From Paenibacillus sp. FSL M7-0420 (lineage in GTDB: Bacteria > Bacillota > Bacilli > Paenibacillales > Paenibacillaceae): a DNA stretch of 64,000 bases. Positions within the stretch are counted from its first letter, which is position 1, and the number at the start of each line of letters is the position of its first letter. Shown piece after piece: positions 51,578 through 59,703 of this stretch. The stretch spans positions 5,766,001 through 5,830,000 of the forward strand of contig NZ_JBBOCJ010000001.1 in NCBI RefSeq assembly GCF_038002345.1. The letters are read 5' to 3'. Made by a program: the position numbers and the translations under genes. Below the pieces are notes generated by a model. The model had not been told where the DNA came from. It saw only the letters and a program-made list of their open reading frames with translations, and did no database searches.

Positions 51578-52414
51578 TTATCTCGCCAACCACCGCAGGA
51601 TCGTCTGTGCTGCTTCCAGATAGCGCTGTCCTGCGAGCAGGCCGGTATGGGTGGTGCCCCAAAGACCTGCGTAGGCTGCGCGGAAATACGCTGCATTGGC
51701 TCTGCCCCGGCGCTCATCCTCATCACTGTTAACCGCATGGATCGCCAGACAAGGGCAAGTAATGGACCCGCTGTCTACAGATACCCCTGCTGCTCCGAAA
51801 TGATAAGAAAAGGTTCGAAACGCCTTGGCGGACTCCATCGTCAGGTATTTGCGCTGAAACGCTATGTCTTCTGCCGTCTCATCCAGGCTGGTCTCCTCTT
51901 CGCGGACCGGAGCGGGCACTACATTACCTGGTACCGTTCTGACGATATCTGTATACGGCACCTCCTCATGAACCTCCCTGCATAGACTTGAATCCATCAG
52001 CACAAGCCCGGCCAGCCCGGCTGTCTCCGCCACCTTCTGGCTGAGGATCCCGCCCATACTGAACCCGATCAGGACAGGAGCAGCTCCGCATTCAGTCTGA
52101 ATCAACTGCACTATCTCATGGATATCCTCCAGATAATCTTCAAAGGTAATCTGTGTCATATCCAGTACCCTGCTCCGGTAATGACTTCTCAGATTCATCA
52201 CATAACACGTCCAGCCATCACGGATGAAATGGGGAAGGTACTTGCTCCACATCCAGCTTCCGGTATATGCACCGTGTACAAACAGCAGGGGTACGTTAAT
52301 CTTCTGTTCGTGGCCTTCTCTCGCCTCCTCTCCCTTATAAATCTCCAGGAAGAGATCATGCTCACCGACATATTTCTCTGTATGCGGCGGTAATTCATTA
52401 GTGTAGTCTCTCAT
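51578..52414 (-). CDS. Alpha/beta-hydrolase
   Basis: The oxyanion motif is LLFVHGAYTGSWMWSKYLPH. The nucleophile elbow is LIGFSMGGILSQKVAE (G-F-S-M-G). The late acid/His region is CPCLAIHAVNSDEDERRGRA and GLWGTTHTGLLAG, where the catalytic His would be in the last segment. Substrates of this type are esters or lactones that cannot be named. GGAAAGGAAATAAAA precedes the ATG. A MarR-type palindrome lies 21-38 bp upstream, identical in form to the one in front of marR, so the hydrolase is a likely MarR target. Confidence 0.88.
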   Translation of the reverse strand: MRDYTNELPPHTEKYVGEHDLFLEIYKGEEAREGHEQKINVPLLFVHGAYTGSWMWSKYLPHFIRDGWTCYVMNLRSHYRSRVLDMTQITFEDYLEDIHEIVQLIQTECGAAPVLIGFSMGGILSQKVAETAGLAGLVLMDSSLCREVHEEVPYTDIVRTVPGNVVPAPVREEETSLDETAEDIAFQRKYLTMESAKAFRTFSYHFGAAGVSVDSGSITCPCLAIHAVNSDEDERRGRANAAYFRAAYAGLWGTTHTGLLAGQRYLEAAQTILRWLAR

Positions 52415-52434
52415 TTTTATTTCCTTTCCATAAT

Positions 52435-52452
52435 TAGTTTGATATCAAACTA
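52435..52452 (-). promoter_or_regulatory. MarR-type operator in front of the hydrolase gene
   Basis: TAGTTTGATATCAAACTA is a perfect 18-bp palindrome. It differs at one base from the operator of the marR gene itself (52899-52916). Confidence 0.8.
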
Positions 52453-52465
52453 TCACGCAAATTTT

Positions 52466-52888
52466 TTAGAAATTATGATTGATTTTCATTAAAATCGTCA
52501 GCAAAATCTTCTGCTCTTCTTCCGTGATATCGCGGTAGAACTGCTTCAGCATGGCAGAAGAGACCGATTCAAATATCGGCTCCAGCTCCTTCCCCTTCCC
52601 GGTTAGAGTAACATATACGTACCGGGTGTCCTCCTGATCCCTCTCCTTCATGACCAGCCCAAGCCGCACCAGCTTATCCACAAGTGCCGTAACTGTTGAT
52701 TTGTCCTTATGAATATATGCCGAGATCTCGGCCATGGTGAGTCTGTGCTTAGACAGCAGCGCATACAGAATATCCCCGTGTGAGGTGGCAATGCCGTTTA
52801 CTCCCTGCTTCGCCATCTCTTGTACGATGAACCGGTTAACCTTCTCGCGGATCTTTGATATAAGTGAAATAGCATCTCTGGTTTCCAT
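52466..52888 (-). CDS. MarR-family regulator, probably from a leaderless mRNA
   Basis: The winged helix-turn-helix core is GDILYALLSKHRLTMAEISA followed by YIHKDKSTVTALVDKLVRLG and the wing DQEDTRYVYVTLTGKGKEL. Dimer helices flank it. The frame is open up to 52912, but starts there fall inside the predicted promoter (TTGACA at 52923-52918, TATAAT at 52900-52895). The first ATG after the promoter is 52888, where transcription itself should begin, and there is no ribosome binding site, so I place the start there (140 residues). The operator in the promoter spacer implies self-repression. Confidence 0.85.
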   Translation of the reverse strand: METRDAISLISKIREKVNRFIVQEMAKQGVNGIATSHGDILYALLSKHRLTMAEISAYIHKDKSTVTALVDKLVRLGLVMKERDQEDTRYVYVTLTGKGKELEPIFESVSSAMLKQFYRDITEEEQKILLTILMKINHNF

Positions 52889-52894
52889 AAATGA

Positions 52895-52923
52895 ATTATA
52901 GTTTGACATCAAACTATTGTCAA
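52895..52923 (-). promoter_or_regulatory. marR promoter with the operator in its spacer
   Basis: On the minus strand TTGACA, 17 bp, TATAAT are both perfect consensus. The palindrome TAGTTTGACATCAAACTA (52899-52916) fills the spacer. The predicted +1 falls on or next to the ATG at 52888. Confidence 0.85.
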
Positions 52924-52950
52924 TAGTTCAGTATTTCAGTGTGCTCCTAT

Positions 52951-53304
52951 TCAAGAGTCCTCATCAAGCAGCATGACTTCCTCGCCCCGCTGCTGCCGGA
53001 TCGCAATATTGGTTCTGCCCCAAGAGCACATCAGGTCAATAATCTCATTGGCTGTGATCCCATACTCGGTGATGTAATATTCCACCTTGGGCGGCATTTG
53101 GCTATAGACCACTCTGCCGATGATCCCATCCCGTTCCAGCTCGCGAAGCTGCTGAATCAGAACCTTTTGCGAGATGCCTGGAATACTGCGCTGCAGTTCA
53201 CTCGTCCTCTTGGTCCCCGACATCAGTATACATATGATCAGCGACTTCCACTTCCCGCCGATAATCTCAAGCGTCGCCTCAATCCCTAAATGATATTGCT
53301 TCAT
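52951..53304 (-). CDS. HxlR-family transcriptional regulator
   Basis: The winged helix family signature is LEIIGGKWKSLIICILMSGT, then RTSELQRSIPGISQKVLIQQ and LRELERDGIIGRVVYSQMPP, with KVEYYITEYG in the wing. The ATG at 53304 has GAGGAGGTGCCGGGG. HxlR regulators often sense electrophiles or quinones through a cysteine; here a Cys occurs near residue 26 (SLIICILMS) and another at CSWGRT. It is divergent from a flavodoxin-fold reductase gene, its likely target. Confidence 0.9.
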   Translation of the reverse strand: MKQYHLGIEATLEIIGGKWKSLIICILMSGTKRTSELQRSIPGISQKVLIQQLRELERDGIIGRVVYSQMPPKVEYYITEYGITANEIIDLMCSWGRTNIAIRQQRGEEVMLLDEDS

Positions 53305-53394
53305 CCCCGGCACCTCCTCAGCAGTCATAACAATGCGCTGATCTAATGATTACTATTCTGCCACATCCGGCACCCGATTCCAATGCACACCTTG

Positions 53395-53411
53395 AGGTAA
53401 CCTTGTTACTT
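53395..53411. promoter_or_regulatory. Possible HxlR operator between divergent genes
   Basis: AGGTAACCTTGTTACTT is an imperfect palindrome (GTAAC-N3-GTTAC). It sits in the 194-bp gap between hxlR and the reductase gene. The assignment is by position and symmetry only. Confidence 0.4.
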
Positions 53412-53498
53412 CATTGTGTGTATTTACATTTTAAGGAACTTACAAAATAATAGAAGCAGCTGCACAACACAAATTATACACCAGAAAGGTGATCCCTA

Positions 53499-54044
53499 AT
53501 GACAACCCTGGTAATCCTGGCACACCCCGATATAGAGGCTTCAAGAGTGAACCGGAGATGGAGACAAGAGCTGCTGCTGCATCCGGAGGACGTTAAGGTC
53601 CATGAGCTCTACAAGGAGTACCCGGACTGGAGCATCGATGCTCTGCGGGAGCAGCGTTTATTGGAGGCGCACGACCTGATTATTTTCCAATTCCCCTTAT
53701 ACTGGTACAGCTACCCCCCGCTGCTGAAAAAATGGCTCGACGATGTGTTCACTCACGGCTGGGCTTACGGCTCGAGCGGAAATAAGCTGAAGGGTAAGAA
53801 GCTGGGCATAGCTATGACCATCGGCGATAAAAAGGAAAACTATCTGCCAGCCGGGTCTGTTTCTTTTACAGTAGATGAGATCATCGCCCCGTTCCAGGCC
53901 AGTGCCATCCATGTCGGCGCAACCGCCCTGCCGTACTTCGCCGTGTTCGGCGCTTCCTTCCAGGCGAGTGATGATGATATTAATCAAAGTGCCGTGGATT
54001 ATTTGCGATATGTCAAACAAGATACAGGTCAATTTCTTCTATAG
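53499..54044 (+). CDS. Flavodoxin-fold NAD(P)H oxidoreductase (MdaB/KefF/YwrO type)
   Basis: This is an FMN- or FAD-dependent quinone or nitro reductase. The phosphate/flavin loop is at the N-terminus (LVILAHPDIEASRVNRRW). DLIIFQFPLYWYSYPPLLKK and WLDDVFTHGWAYG are hallmark segments. The length of 181 is normal. GAAAGGTGATCCCTA precedes the ATG. It is divergent from the HxlR gene and likely part of an electrophile or quinone stress response. Its last 32 bp overlap the convergent gene at 54013. Confidence 0.92.
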   Translation: MTTLVILAHPDIEASRVNRRWRQELLLHPEDVKVHELYKEYPDWSIDALREQRLLEAHDLIIFQFPLYWYSYPPLLKKWLDDVFTHGWAYGSSGNKLKGKKLGIAMTIGDKKENYLPAGSVSFTVDEIIAPFQASAIHVGATALPYFAVFGASFQASDDDINQSAVDYLRYVKQDTGQFLL

Positions 54045-54420
54045 CAATGACTTCAACTTCATTACAGTAAAATTTAAATCGGCCCTCCTCTTCAAAATCT
54101 CCCACATGAAATCTATACGAGTCCCAGCCTCTATCGGAAATATCTAAAATCTGAAACAAACTCAATTGAACTGCCGCTCCTCCAGAAGCTAGCTGAAGGT
54201 TGCCTACATTGGTGAATTGAAGGGTGACCTTGTAGGTTGGCGCTCCCGTACGAATTAAAATAAAGTCTATCCGAAGCATGGGAATGTTATGTTCATCAAA
54301 CAAATTCACTGTATCTATTTCAATCCAATATCTGAAATCCGTAATGAACTTAAAATCGTAAAAAGTGAAACGGTCTATCAGGCTGGTTACCAAGTCCAGT
54401 TTTTTTATATTCCGAGTCAC
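54013..54420 (-). CDS. Hypothetical protein, 135 aa
   Basis: I do not recognise it. It is beta-rich, with segments FYDFKFITDFRYWIEIDTVN, MLRIDFILIRTGAPTYKVTL and GWDSYRFHVGDFEEEGRFKF, and ends VIAIEEIDLYLV. The start is a GTG at 54420, preceded by ATGGAGGACAGGT; the in-frame ATG at 54438 overlaps the site. AT content is higher than in its neighbours, suggesting a different origin. It overlaps the end of the reductase gene in tail-to-tail orientation. Confidence 0.6.
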   Translation of the reverse strand: MTRNIKKLDLVTSLIDRFTFYDFKFITDFRYWIEIDTVNLFDEHNIPMLRIDFILIRTGAPTYKVTLQFTNVGNLQLASGGAAVQLSLFQILDISDRGWDSYRFHVGDFEEEGRFKFYCNEVEVIAIEEIDLYLV

Positions 54421-54511
54421 ACCTGTCCTCCATTTCAATGGTCTGCAGATTTCGGCAATTGTCTTTGTTGCTCTTACCTAATCTTTATCGAAGCGATGAC
54501 TGTCCAGGCTT

Positions 54512-54566
54512 GAAAAATAGACCAAATGATGCCTCCTTACCCGGACGGCAGTCACTTGGTCTATTC
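54512..54566 (-). terminator. Terminator of the DUF6398-type gene
   Basis: AATAGACCAAGTGACTGCC and GGCATCATTTGGTCTATT form an imperfect long stem on the minus strand with a TTTTTC end. Confidence 0.7.
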
Positions 54567-54570
54567 CTGT

Positions 54571-55005
54571 TTATTTTTCAAAATAATCATCCGAAACGAT
54601 GATTCCATTTACTGAGAAAAGTTTGTTGAACGGATTATTTTGCTCAGAGACCTGTGTGGCAAACTCGCCTCCAAAATGCCCCATTTTGAACATATCGCGT
54701 AGTAACTTGGATTTCTGTGAGGTGGTACTTTGAGCAGCACCGTAATATTCACAGATGTCATGCACAGAGACGTAAGGCTCAAAGCTTTTATCAAATAAAA
54801 AGTTAATCGTGCCAATGGCGTGAATAATGCCTGCTGCCCAGATTTCCAGCTTTCCGCTCATAAAGGGAACTGTCCGTTTTCGTCCAAGCTTCTCTACCAT
54901 TTTGCAGCACAGCTGTTCATAATCCTCATCCAGATATTCCTGGCAGAACCCCCGCACCAGTTGCAGCAGCTGTTCTTTCTTCTCTAACATCTTCGGATCT
55001 TTCAT
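54571..55005 (-). CDS. DUF6398-type domain protein, 144 aa
   Basis: The product is a helical protein: LEKKEQLLQLVRGFCQEYLD, DEDYEQLCCKMVEKLGRKRT, then a segment with GKLEIWAAGIIHAIGTINFL and a helix-turn-helix-like part (VHDICEYYGAAQSTTSQKSK). The pattern of a conserved Trp-Ala-Ala-Gly-Ile segment and the later HTH-like part is that of DUF6398 proteins, as far as I recall. ATG 55005 has GGGGAGGCCGAGA; earlier frame ATGs lack a site. The function is unknown. Confidence 0.72.
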   Translation of the reverse strand: MKDPKMLEKKEQLLQLVRGFCQEYLDEDYEQLCCKMVEKLGRKRTVPFMSGKLEIWAAGIIHAIGTINFLFDKSFEPYVSVHDICEYYGAAQSTTSQKSKLLRDMFKMGHFGGEFATQVSEQNNPFNKLFSVNGIIVSDDYFEK

Positions 55006-55062
55006 TCTCGGCCTCCCCATGTACAAATTTCGCATCACTACTATACCTTGGCAGCTATATTA

Positions 55063-55437
55063 TCAGTGCGAACGCAACTCCATCTTTTGCATATCTACGA
55101 TAAAACCATAAGTCTGCAAGATGTCTAGTCCAAGCAATCCTTTGTGAGACTTCGGAAGTATTCCCACATCAATCTCCACATCTTTAATTATAAATGCATC
55201 AATTTCAATTCGATCCATCACTTTAGTGTAAAAAGGTACCGTTCCCCCAACACCATATGCTTCATAAACAGGGTCTCCGTTTTCATAAGTTACACCTATC
55301 TCTTCGAGTACATCAGGACTAAACACAGTATGCGAGGAACCCGTATCAATAATAATATCTTTAATTTGCAGTGTTCTCCCTTGGTAGCATACGGAAATAT
55401 CTATTGTCAGGAGTTGTCCATCATAAGCTATCTTCAT
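55063..55437 (-). CDS. Retropepsin-like aspartic protease, 124 aa
   Basis: The active-site motif of retropepsins is clear: IKDIIIDTGSSHTVFSPDVL (D-T-G-S). A flap-like hairpin follows, GDPVYEAYGVGGTVPFYT. The second family motif is near the C-terminus, GLLGLDILQTYGFIVDMQ (G-L-D-I-L, the ILG-type segment). As with viral retropepsins, one chain holds a single DTG, so it should dimerise. The ATG at 55437 overlaps the stop of the upstream small gene (ATGA), indicating co-translation. Targets are unknown. Confidence 0.82.
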   Translation of the reverse strand: MKIAYDGQLLTIDISVCYQGRTLQIKDIIIDTGSSHTVFSPDVLEEIGVTYENGDPVYEAYGVGGTVPFYTKVMDRIEIDAFIIKDVEIDVGILPKSHKGLLGLDILQTYGFIVDMQKMELRSH

Positions 55438-55682
55438 GACCGCCGCCTCACTCTCATCAATGGGTCTCTGCGCAGATGAATAACGCACTCCTCATTGGCA
55501 GTGTGATAGACAAGATTGCCAGGTTCGGCGCTGAAAAATTCCTGGTTGGCGTTCTTCTCAGATACTGCACGAACAGGAGCTACTTCCGTTATAATTTTCT
55601 TATCATCTTCCTCGCGATAGTCAAGAATGGAAAGCAAAACAAATTGGTCAGGAAATAATTCTCTTACTTGCTGCCATTTCAT
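55434..55682 (-). CDS. Small hypothetical protein coupled to the retropepsin-like gene, 82 aa
   Basis: The start MKWQQVRELFPDQFVLLSIL is followed by an acidic-basic middle (DYREEDDKKIITEVAPVRAV) and a basic end (RRDPLMRVRRRS). GGGAGGTGTGAAAG precedes ATG 55682; the frame upstream lacks a site. The 4-bp overlap with the protease gene suggests the two products act together, for instance as substrate, adaptor or inhibitor. That is inference. I know no named family. Confidence 0.7.
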   Translation of the reverse strand: MKWQQVRELFPDQFVLLSILDYREEDDKKIITEVAPVRAVSEKNANQEFFSAEPGNLVYHTANEECVIHLRRDPLMRVRRRS

Positions 55683-55743
55683 TCTTTCACACCTCCCGGG
55701 TAGCCATCGATAAAAAAGTGGTTCTAATGAATTCATTTTATCA

Positions 55744-55761
55744 TAGTTTGAAATCAAATTG
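55744..55761 (-). promoter_or_regulatory. Possible third MarR-type operator
   Basis: TAGTTTGAAATCAAATTG matches 15 of 18 bases of TAGTTTGATATCAAACTA. It lies about 60 bp upstream of the 82-aa gene. It may place the retropepsin pair under the same MarR, but the right half is degraded. Confidence 0.35.
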
Positions 55762-55775
55762 AGAGTTGGCAAACA

Positions 55776-55818
55776 ACAAAAAACCTCCCCTCACCCGAAA
55801 GGGTAAAGGAAGGCTTAA
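55776..55818 (-). terminator. Terminator of the GH84 gene
   Basis: On the minus strand CCTTCCTTTACCC-tttc-GGGTGAGGGGAGG is followed by TTTTTTG. It lies about 80 bp after the stop at 55898. Confidence 0.8.
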
Positions 55819-55897
55819 ACACATCACCTCTGAAGCACGGCAGCTAAATTCTCAGCTCTCCAAGCCTATTCAGTTAGGAATACCTGTTGCGAACGGC

Positions 55898-57655
55898 CTA
55901 TACGTCAGCTGTACAGTGTTGTGCTGCTAAGATTACCTTCTCAGCTTCCAGAGTCAGCCGGTAGCCGTTCTTGCCCTCCCGGACAGCAAATCCCCAAGCC
56001 TCAGCGGCTGCCCAGGCGGGATCACTCCCCAGCCGGACCTCGAAGGCCTGACAGGCTTCGGCCCGCCTGCGCAATTCTTCGCCTGCCCCGGGTTCAGCCG
56101 TTCCGGCAATCTTCTGCCGCAAGGCTCTCCACAGCTCTACATCCGCCAGGGCTCTGTGCAGCCAGGGGCCTGCTTCTGTCTGGAACTTGGAATTCTCCAT
56201 TTCAAGCAGCCGGCAGGAGACGCTCTCCAGGCGTTCGAAATACGCGTCAAGCCAGCGGATATCTCTGCTGTGCACAGCCTCTTTCAGTTCCTCATATCCT
56301 CCGCTATAGAGCTGGCTGTTCAGATTCTGGCTACAGAAGAACATCAGCTCCTCTGCCAGCTCTCCGGCAAATTCGCGGACCGACAGCGCCCAGGACAGCT
56401 CAGGCATATAACGCTCACTGTTCCACATATAGTGGGCCATGGTGTTCAATGTAATCTTGGAGCATTCCCACTGCACCATCGGATTCGCTACCACGGCCTG
56501 ATGTCCGGTCTGGGTTAGCCGGGAATAACGTCCGCGAACCGGGTCCAGAAACAGCCGGTCGTAGTCGGCATCATTGACAGGGATGTTGTCCCACAGCCAC
56601 AGCTCATGTCCGTAATAGCTGTAATTATCCCGTGCCTGCCTGCTCCCGACCTGCCGGGCAAAGACGGCAGAGCCGGTCCAGAATACCTTGATCTCCGAAT
56701 GCAGCTTCTCGCGGATATCCCGCTTATATTCGGTATCCCAGGAGGACCAATACTCAGAAGGGCACATTACCAGAGTAACCTTCTGCAATTGACGGCTTAG
56801 ATAGTCATAGACACGGTTAGCCACATAGGCATGCGCCACTCCGGACCGTTCCAGGTAATGAAGGTTCTCCCCGGACAAGGCGTAGTCGATGTCGTCCATC
56901 AGCAGGGCGAAATGCCGGACACCAATAGCGATCATCGCGCTCAGCTTCGCCTCCAGACTGGCAAAATCATCTTCACTGCGAAACTGCAGATCGTTCCCCG
57001 GACTAATGCAATAATAGAAGTCCACCAGCTGCGTATCACATTCCTGCTTCAGCTCACGAATCTGCTCGAACAGATTCTCAGGATAAGGCTCACGCCATAG
57101 CTCGCGGTGATAGGGATCATCCTTGGGAGCGTACATGAAGGTATTCATCCGGTGAGCTGCCAGATAGCGCACCGCATCCATCCGGTCCTCCCAGCTCCAC
57201 GGCGTGCCATAGAAGCCTTCAATAATGCCGCGGACTGGAAAAGAGGGCTCATCATGAATAGTCGCCACAGGCAACCGGCACTTGCCTTCATCTACGCTCA
57301 GCAGCCGGTGCAGAGCATCCATTCCATACCGTAGTCCCCTCTTATTGGAGGCAGCTATCGTAACTGTGCCGTCCTTACGGATATCCAGCAGATAGCCATC
57401 CGCCTTAAGCGATCCCTCGTATTCCAGCTCCAGCTTGATATTTCCAGGTTCGGGTGTTTCCTCATTTTCTCCAGGCGGCTCAAGGATCACAATCGGGCCT
57501 TCGGCGGCAAGCGGCCACTCCCACTTCTGGATCAAGGAAAATTTTGAAGTCAGCCCGATTCTCAGCTGCCGCCCTTCCAGCACCAGCTCCTCACCCTGAT
57601 CATAGTAGTCCCGGAAGTAATACTGCCGTTCTCGTAACGGCATAGTCATAGTCAT
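55898..57655 (-). CDS. GH84-family beta-N-acetylglucosaminidase
   Basis: Enzymes of this family remove N-acetylglucosamine by substrate-assisted catalysis. An N-terminal GH20b-like domain (about 1-135) is followed by the TIM barrel, with FPVRGIIEGFYGTPWSWEDR and the catalytic Asp pair in FALLMDDIDYAL. NTFMYAPKDDPYHRELWRE and WTGSAVFARQVGS are further hallmarks, followed by a helical C-terminal domain. There is no signal peptide, so it is probably cytoplasmic. ATG 57655 has AAAGGGGGCGTGAGT. It lies 56 bp after the GHL10-type gene and may share its message. Confidence 0.92.
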   Translation of the reverse strand: MTMTMPLRERQYYFRDYYDQGEELVLEGRQLRIGLTSKFSLIQKWEWPLAAEGPIVILEPPGENEETPEPGNIKLELEYEGSLKADGYLLDIRKDGTVTIAASNKRGLRYGMDALHRLLSVDEGKCRLPVATIHDEPSFPVRGIIEGFYGTPWSWEDRMDAVRYLAAHRMNTFMYAPKDDPYHRELWREPYPENLFEQIRELKQECDTQLVDFYYCISPGNDLQFRSEDDFASLEAKLSAMIAIGVRHFALLMDDIDYALSGENLHYLERSGVAHAYVANRVYDYLSRQLQKVTLVMCPSEYWSSWDTEYKRDIREKLHSEIKVFWTGSAVFARQVGSRQARDNYSYYGHELWLWDNIPVNDADYDRLFLDPVRGRYSRLTQTGHQAVVANPMVQWECSKITLNTMAHYMWNSERYMPELSWALSVREFAGELAEELMFFCSQNLNSQLYSGGYEELKEAVHSRDIRWLDAYFERLESVSCRLLEMENSKFQTEAGPWLHRALADVELWRALRQKIAGTAEPGAGEELRRRAEACQAFEVRLGSDPAWAAAEAWGFAVREGKNGYRLTLEAEKVILAAQHCTADV

Positions 57656-57711
57656 ACTCACGCCCCCTTTAGCCTTCATAGCAAGTTAACTCTATCTCCC
57701 GGCTATTAGGC

Positions 57712-59451
57712 TTAATCCGTAACCTTCACGTTTCCGAACACAGCCTTGTTCCGTGAATCATTCCCGGGATTGCTGAGGGCAATCCCGATATATACTTTGT
57801 GTTTCATCGGTATCTGAATGGTTCCGACCGTCTGCCAGCTGTTCCCGTTTGAAGAAATCGACCCTTTGAACGTATTTCCGGTTCTCGTCAGCTTCAGCCA
57901 TTTCGGAGCCGAAGCAGCCGCAGTATGGTCAGCCATACTGCCTGCGGTTTCTGTACGATACTGGAAGGTGGCCCCATTCGAGGGGGTAAGCATCATATCC
58001 GCGTGCTTGGAATTATGGCTCAGCGACTCCCGGATCATAATACCGGCCTTGGCCCAGCCGTCCAGCCAGCTGGTGGACTGCACCTTAACAACAATCTCCG
58101 CATTGCCGCTCACGGGCTGATAGATATAATTCAGCTGATCTCCATTGCCCCAAATATCCGTAGAGCTGCTGCTGAGTGTAAATTGCTTATTGGAAGCATT
58201 GTAGGTGGCGTTCCCCGGCATGGAGCCGATATTCCGCGCCTTCCATACTGCAGGCAGCTGGGCCGGATAATCTTGCTCTACCGGAGCCGTCCAGCCCGGC
58301 GTCGGCCAGGTCTCACGTTCATGGATGTTCGCCAGCTCCGCTTCCGGCCAGGCCCCGTAGGCAAAGAACGACAGGCGCTTCACATCCGGATAATTCTCGC
58401 GGATTCCCTTGTAGACCTCCTGATATTGATCATCGGACCAGTCATTATCCAGGGTGGCTACAATATCCACATTACTGCCGCTGATCGCGTCGCTGGTATC
58501 CTTCAGGATGCCGTAGGAGGTGCTGTATACCCAGTCACTGTTGAATTCCCAGTCATCGAAGTACGCCATCGGTGCGACAAAGTCGATCTCGTCTTTGAAC
58601 TTGGCTACATTCTGTCCAACCTCGGTGAATTCCGGCGGCAGAATATACACCCCAAGCTGCACATCCGGATTCGCGGATTCGGAAATGTCCTCACGGATAT
58701 CACCTACATACTGTCCGATTTGTTCGGTTCTCCATTCATTCCACTGCTGACGCTGCGGCGAATCCGTATCGAAGTCAATGCTGAGCGGCGAATAGCCGAA
58801 CTGCGCCTGATACTTTGCAACCGTGTAATCACTGACATCCATGTTGTAATTGTCGAAGCGGATCCAGTCCAGTACAACGCCGTCCACATCATAATTCTCA
58901 ATCACTTCCTGAATGATGGAACGCTCATATTGCTGCACTTCATGGTGAATCGGATTGACGAAATATTCGTTGCCGTTAGAGCCTGTAAACGGAGTCTGAA
59001 CCCCGTCCACCAGCGCCTGCATCTGCCATTCATCGTGAGCCAGGAAGGCCTGCTGGTCATGGAACTGGGGAATCCAGGCGTGAACCTTGATTCCTGCGGC
59101 ATGAGCTGCCGTAATGACAGCCTGCAGGGCATCGAAATTCTGATAGCCCTGGGCGATGGGCGCGATATCACTCTGATAAAATACACTGCCGGACGGAACC
59201 TCATCATCTTCATCCTGCTTCACATTCATGCTGATGACATCGACCCCGTAGCTGGTGGACAGTGCGATGAAATTCTGGACATCCGTCATGTTCTTGAACT
59301 GGTTCACGGTCCGTACAATAACCTCTGTCTCGAAAGGAGGATTGCTCTGCTCCTCGGCCTGGACAGGAAGGGGAAGGGAAGCCCCCGCTGCCGAAGAAAC
59401 CAACACGATGCCTAACATTGCCATGAACCTCGATCTCAGTGTAAATGCCAT
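57712..59451 (-). CDS. Secreted glycoside hydrolase-like protein (GHL10/DUF187 type) with C-terminal beta-sandwich
   Basis: A signal peptide (MAFTLRSRFMAMLGIVLVSS ... PVQA) is followed by a TIM-barrel domain (about 40-370) with HAAGIKVHAWIPQFHDQQAF, VIENYDVDGVVLDWIRFDNY and EIDFVAPMAYFDDW. The Asp in DGVVLDWIRFD is in the family's expected catalytic place. The C-terminal part (about 400-579; AKAGIMIRESLSHNSKHADM, WLKLTRTGNTFKGSISSNGN) is a DUF1349-like lectin-type beta-sandwich that may bind glycans. GGAGGCGATATT precedes the ATG. It may make the oligosaccharides that the adjacent ABC system imports. Confidence 0.85.
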   Translation of the reverse strand: MAFTLRSRFMAMLGIVLVSSAAGASLPLPVQAEEQSNPPFETEVIVRTVNQFKNMTDVQNFIALSTSYGVDVISMNVKQDEDDEVPSGSVFYQSDIAPIAQGYQNFDALQAVITAAHAAGIKVHAWIPQFHDQQAFLAHDEWQMQALVDGVQTPFTGSNGNEYFVNPIHHEVQQYERSIIQEVIENYDVDGVVLDWIRFDNYNMDVSDYTVAKYQAQFGYSPLSIDFDTDSPQRQQWNEWRTEQIGQYVGDIREDISESANPDVQLGVYILPPEFTEVGQNVAKFKDEIDFVAPMAYFDDWEFNSDWVYSTSYGILKDTSDAISGSNVDIVATLDNDWSDDQYQEVYKGIRENYPDVKRLSFFAYGAWPEAELANIHERETWPTPGWTAPVEQDYPAQLPAVWKARNIGSMPGNATYNASNKQFTLSSSSTDIWGNGDQLNYIYQPVSGNAEIVVKVQSTSWLDGWAKAGIMIRESLSHNSKHADMMLTPSNGATFQYRTETAGSMADHTAAASAPKWLKLTRTGNTFKGSISSNGNSWQTVGTIQIPMKHKVYIGIALSNPGNDSRNKAVFGNVKVTD

Positions 59452-59524
59452 AATATCGCCTCCACATCATAGTCTTATTGAACTTCTATATAGTTTGAAC
59501 TCTATTTTTTGATATAAGGATAAG

Positions 59525-59664
59525 TCGCCACTGCGGTGAGTTTTGGACTTCCGGCCGCTGTTGTCCCCAGATTTCCTGATTTAAACCGCAGTTTGCGGTA
59601 GAAATCCGGTGACAAAGGCGGTCGCTTCCGCTCCTACAGTTCCAAAATCCCCTCCGTTGCTTCA
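59525..59664. repeat. Dispersed imperfect palindromic element, copy 3
   Basis: Arms TTTTGGACTTCCGGCCGCTG plus TTGTCCCCAGATTTC pair with GAAATCCGGTGACAAAGGCG plus CTACAGTTCCAAAA around CCGCAGTTTGCGG. It shares most of its length with the 37119 copy. It sits between the binding-protein gene and the GHL10-type gene of the glycan locus. Confidence 0.85.
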
Positions 59665-59703
59665 TCCTTCTATAGTTTTATAGTTCAATCTATATATCAA
59701 TAA

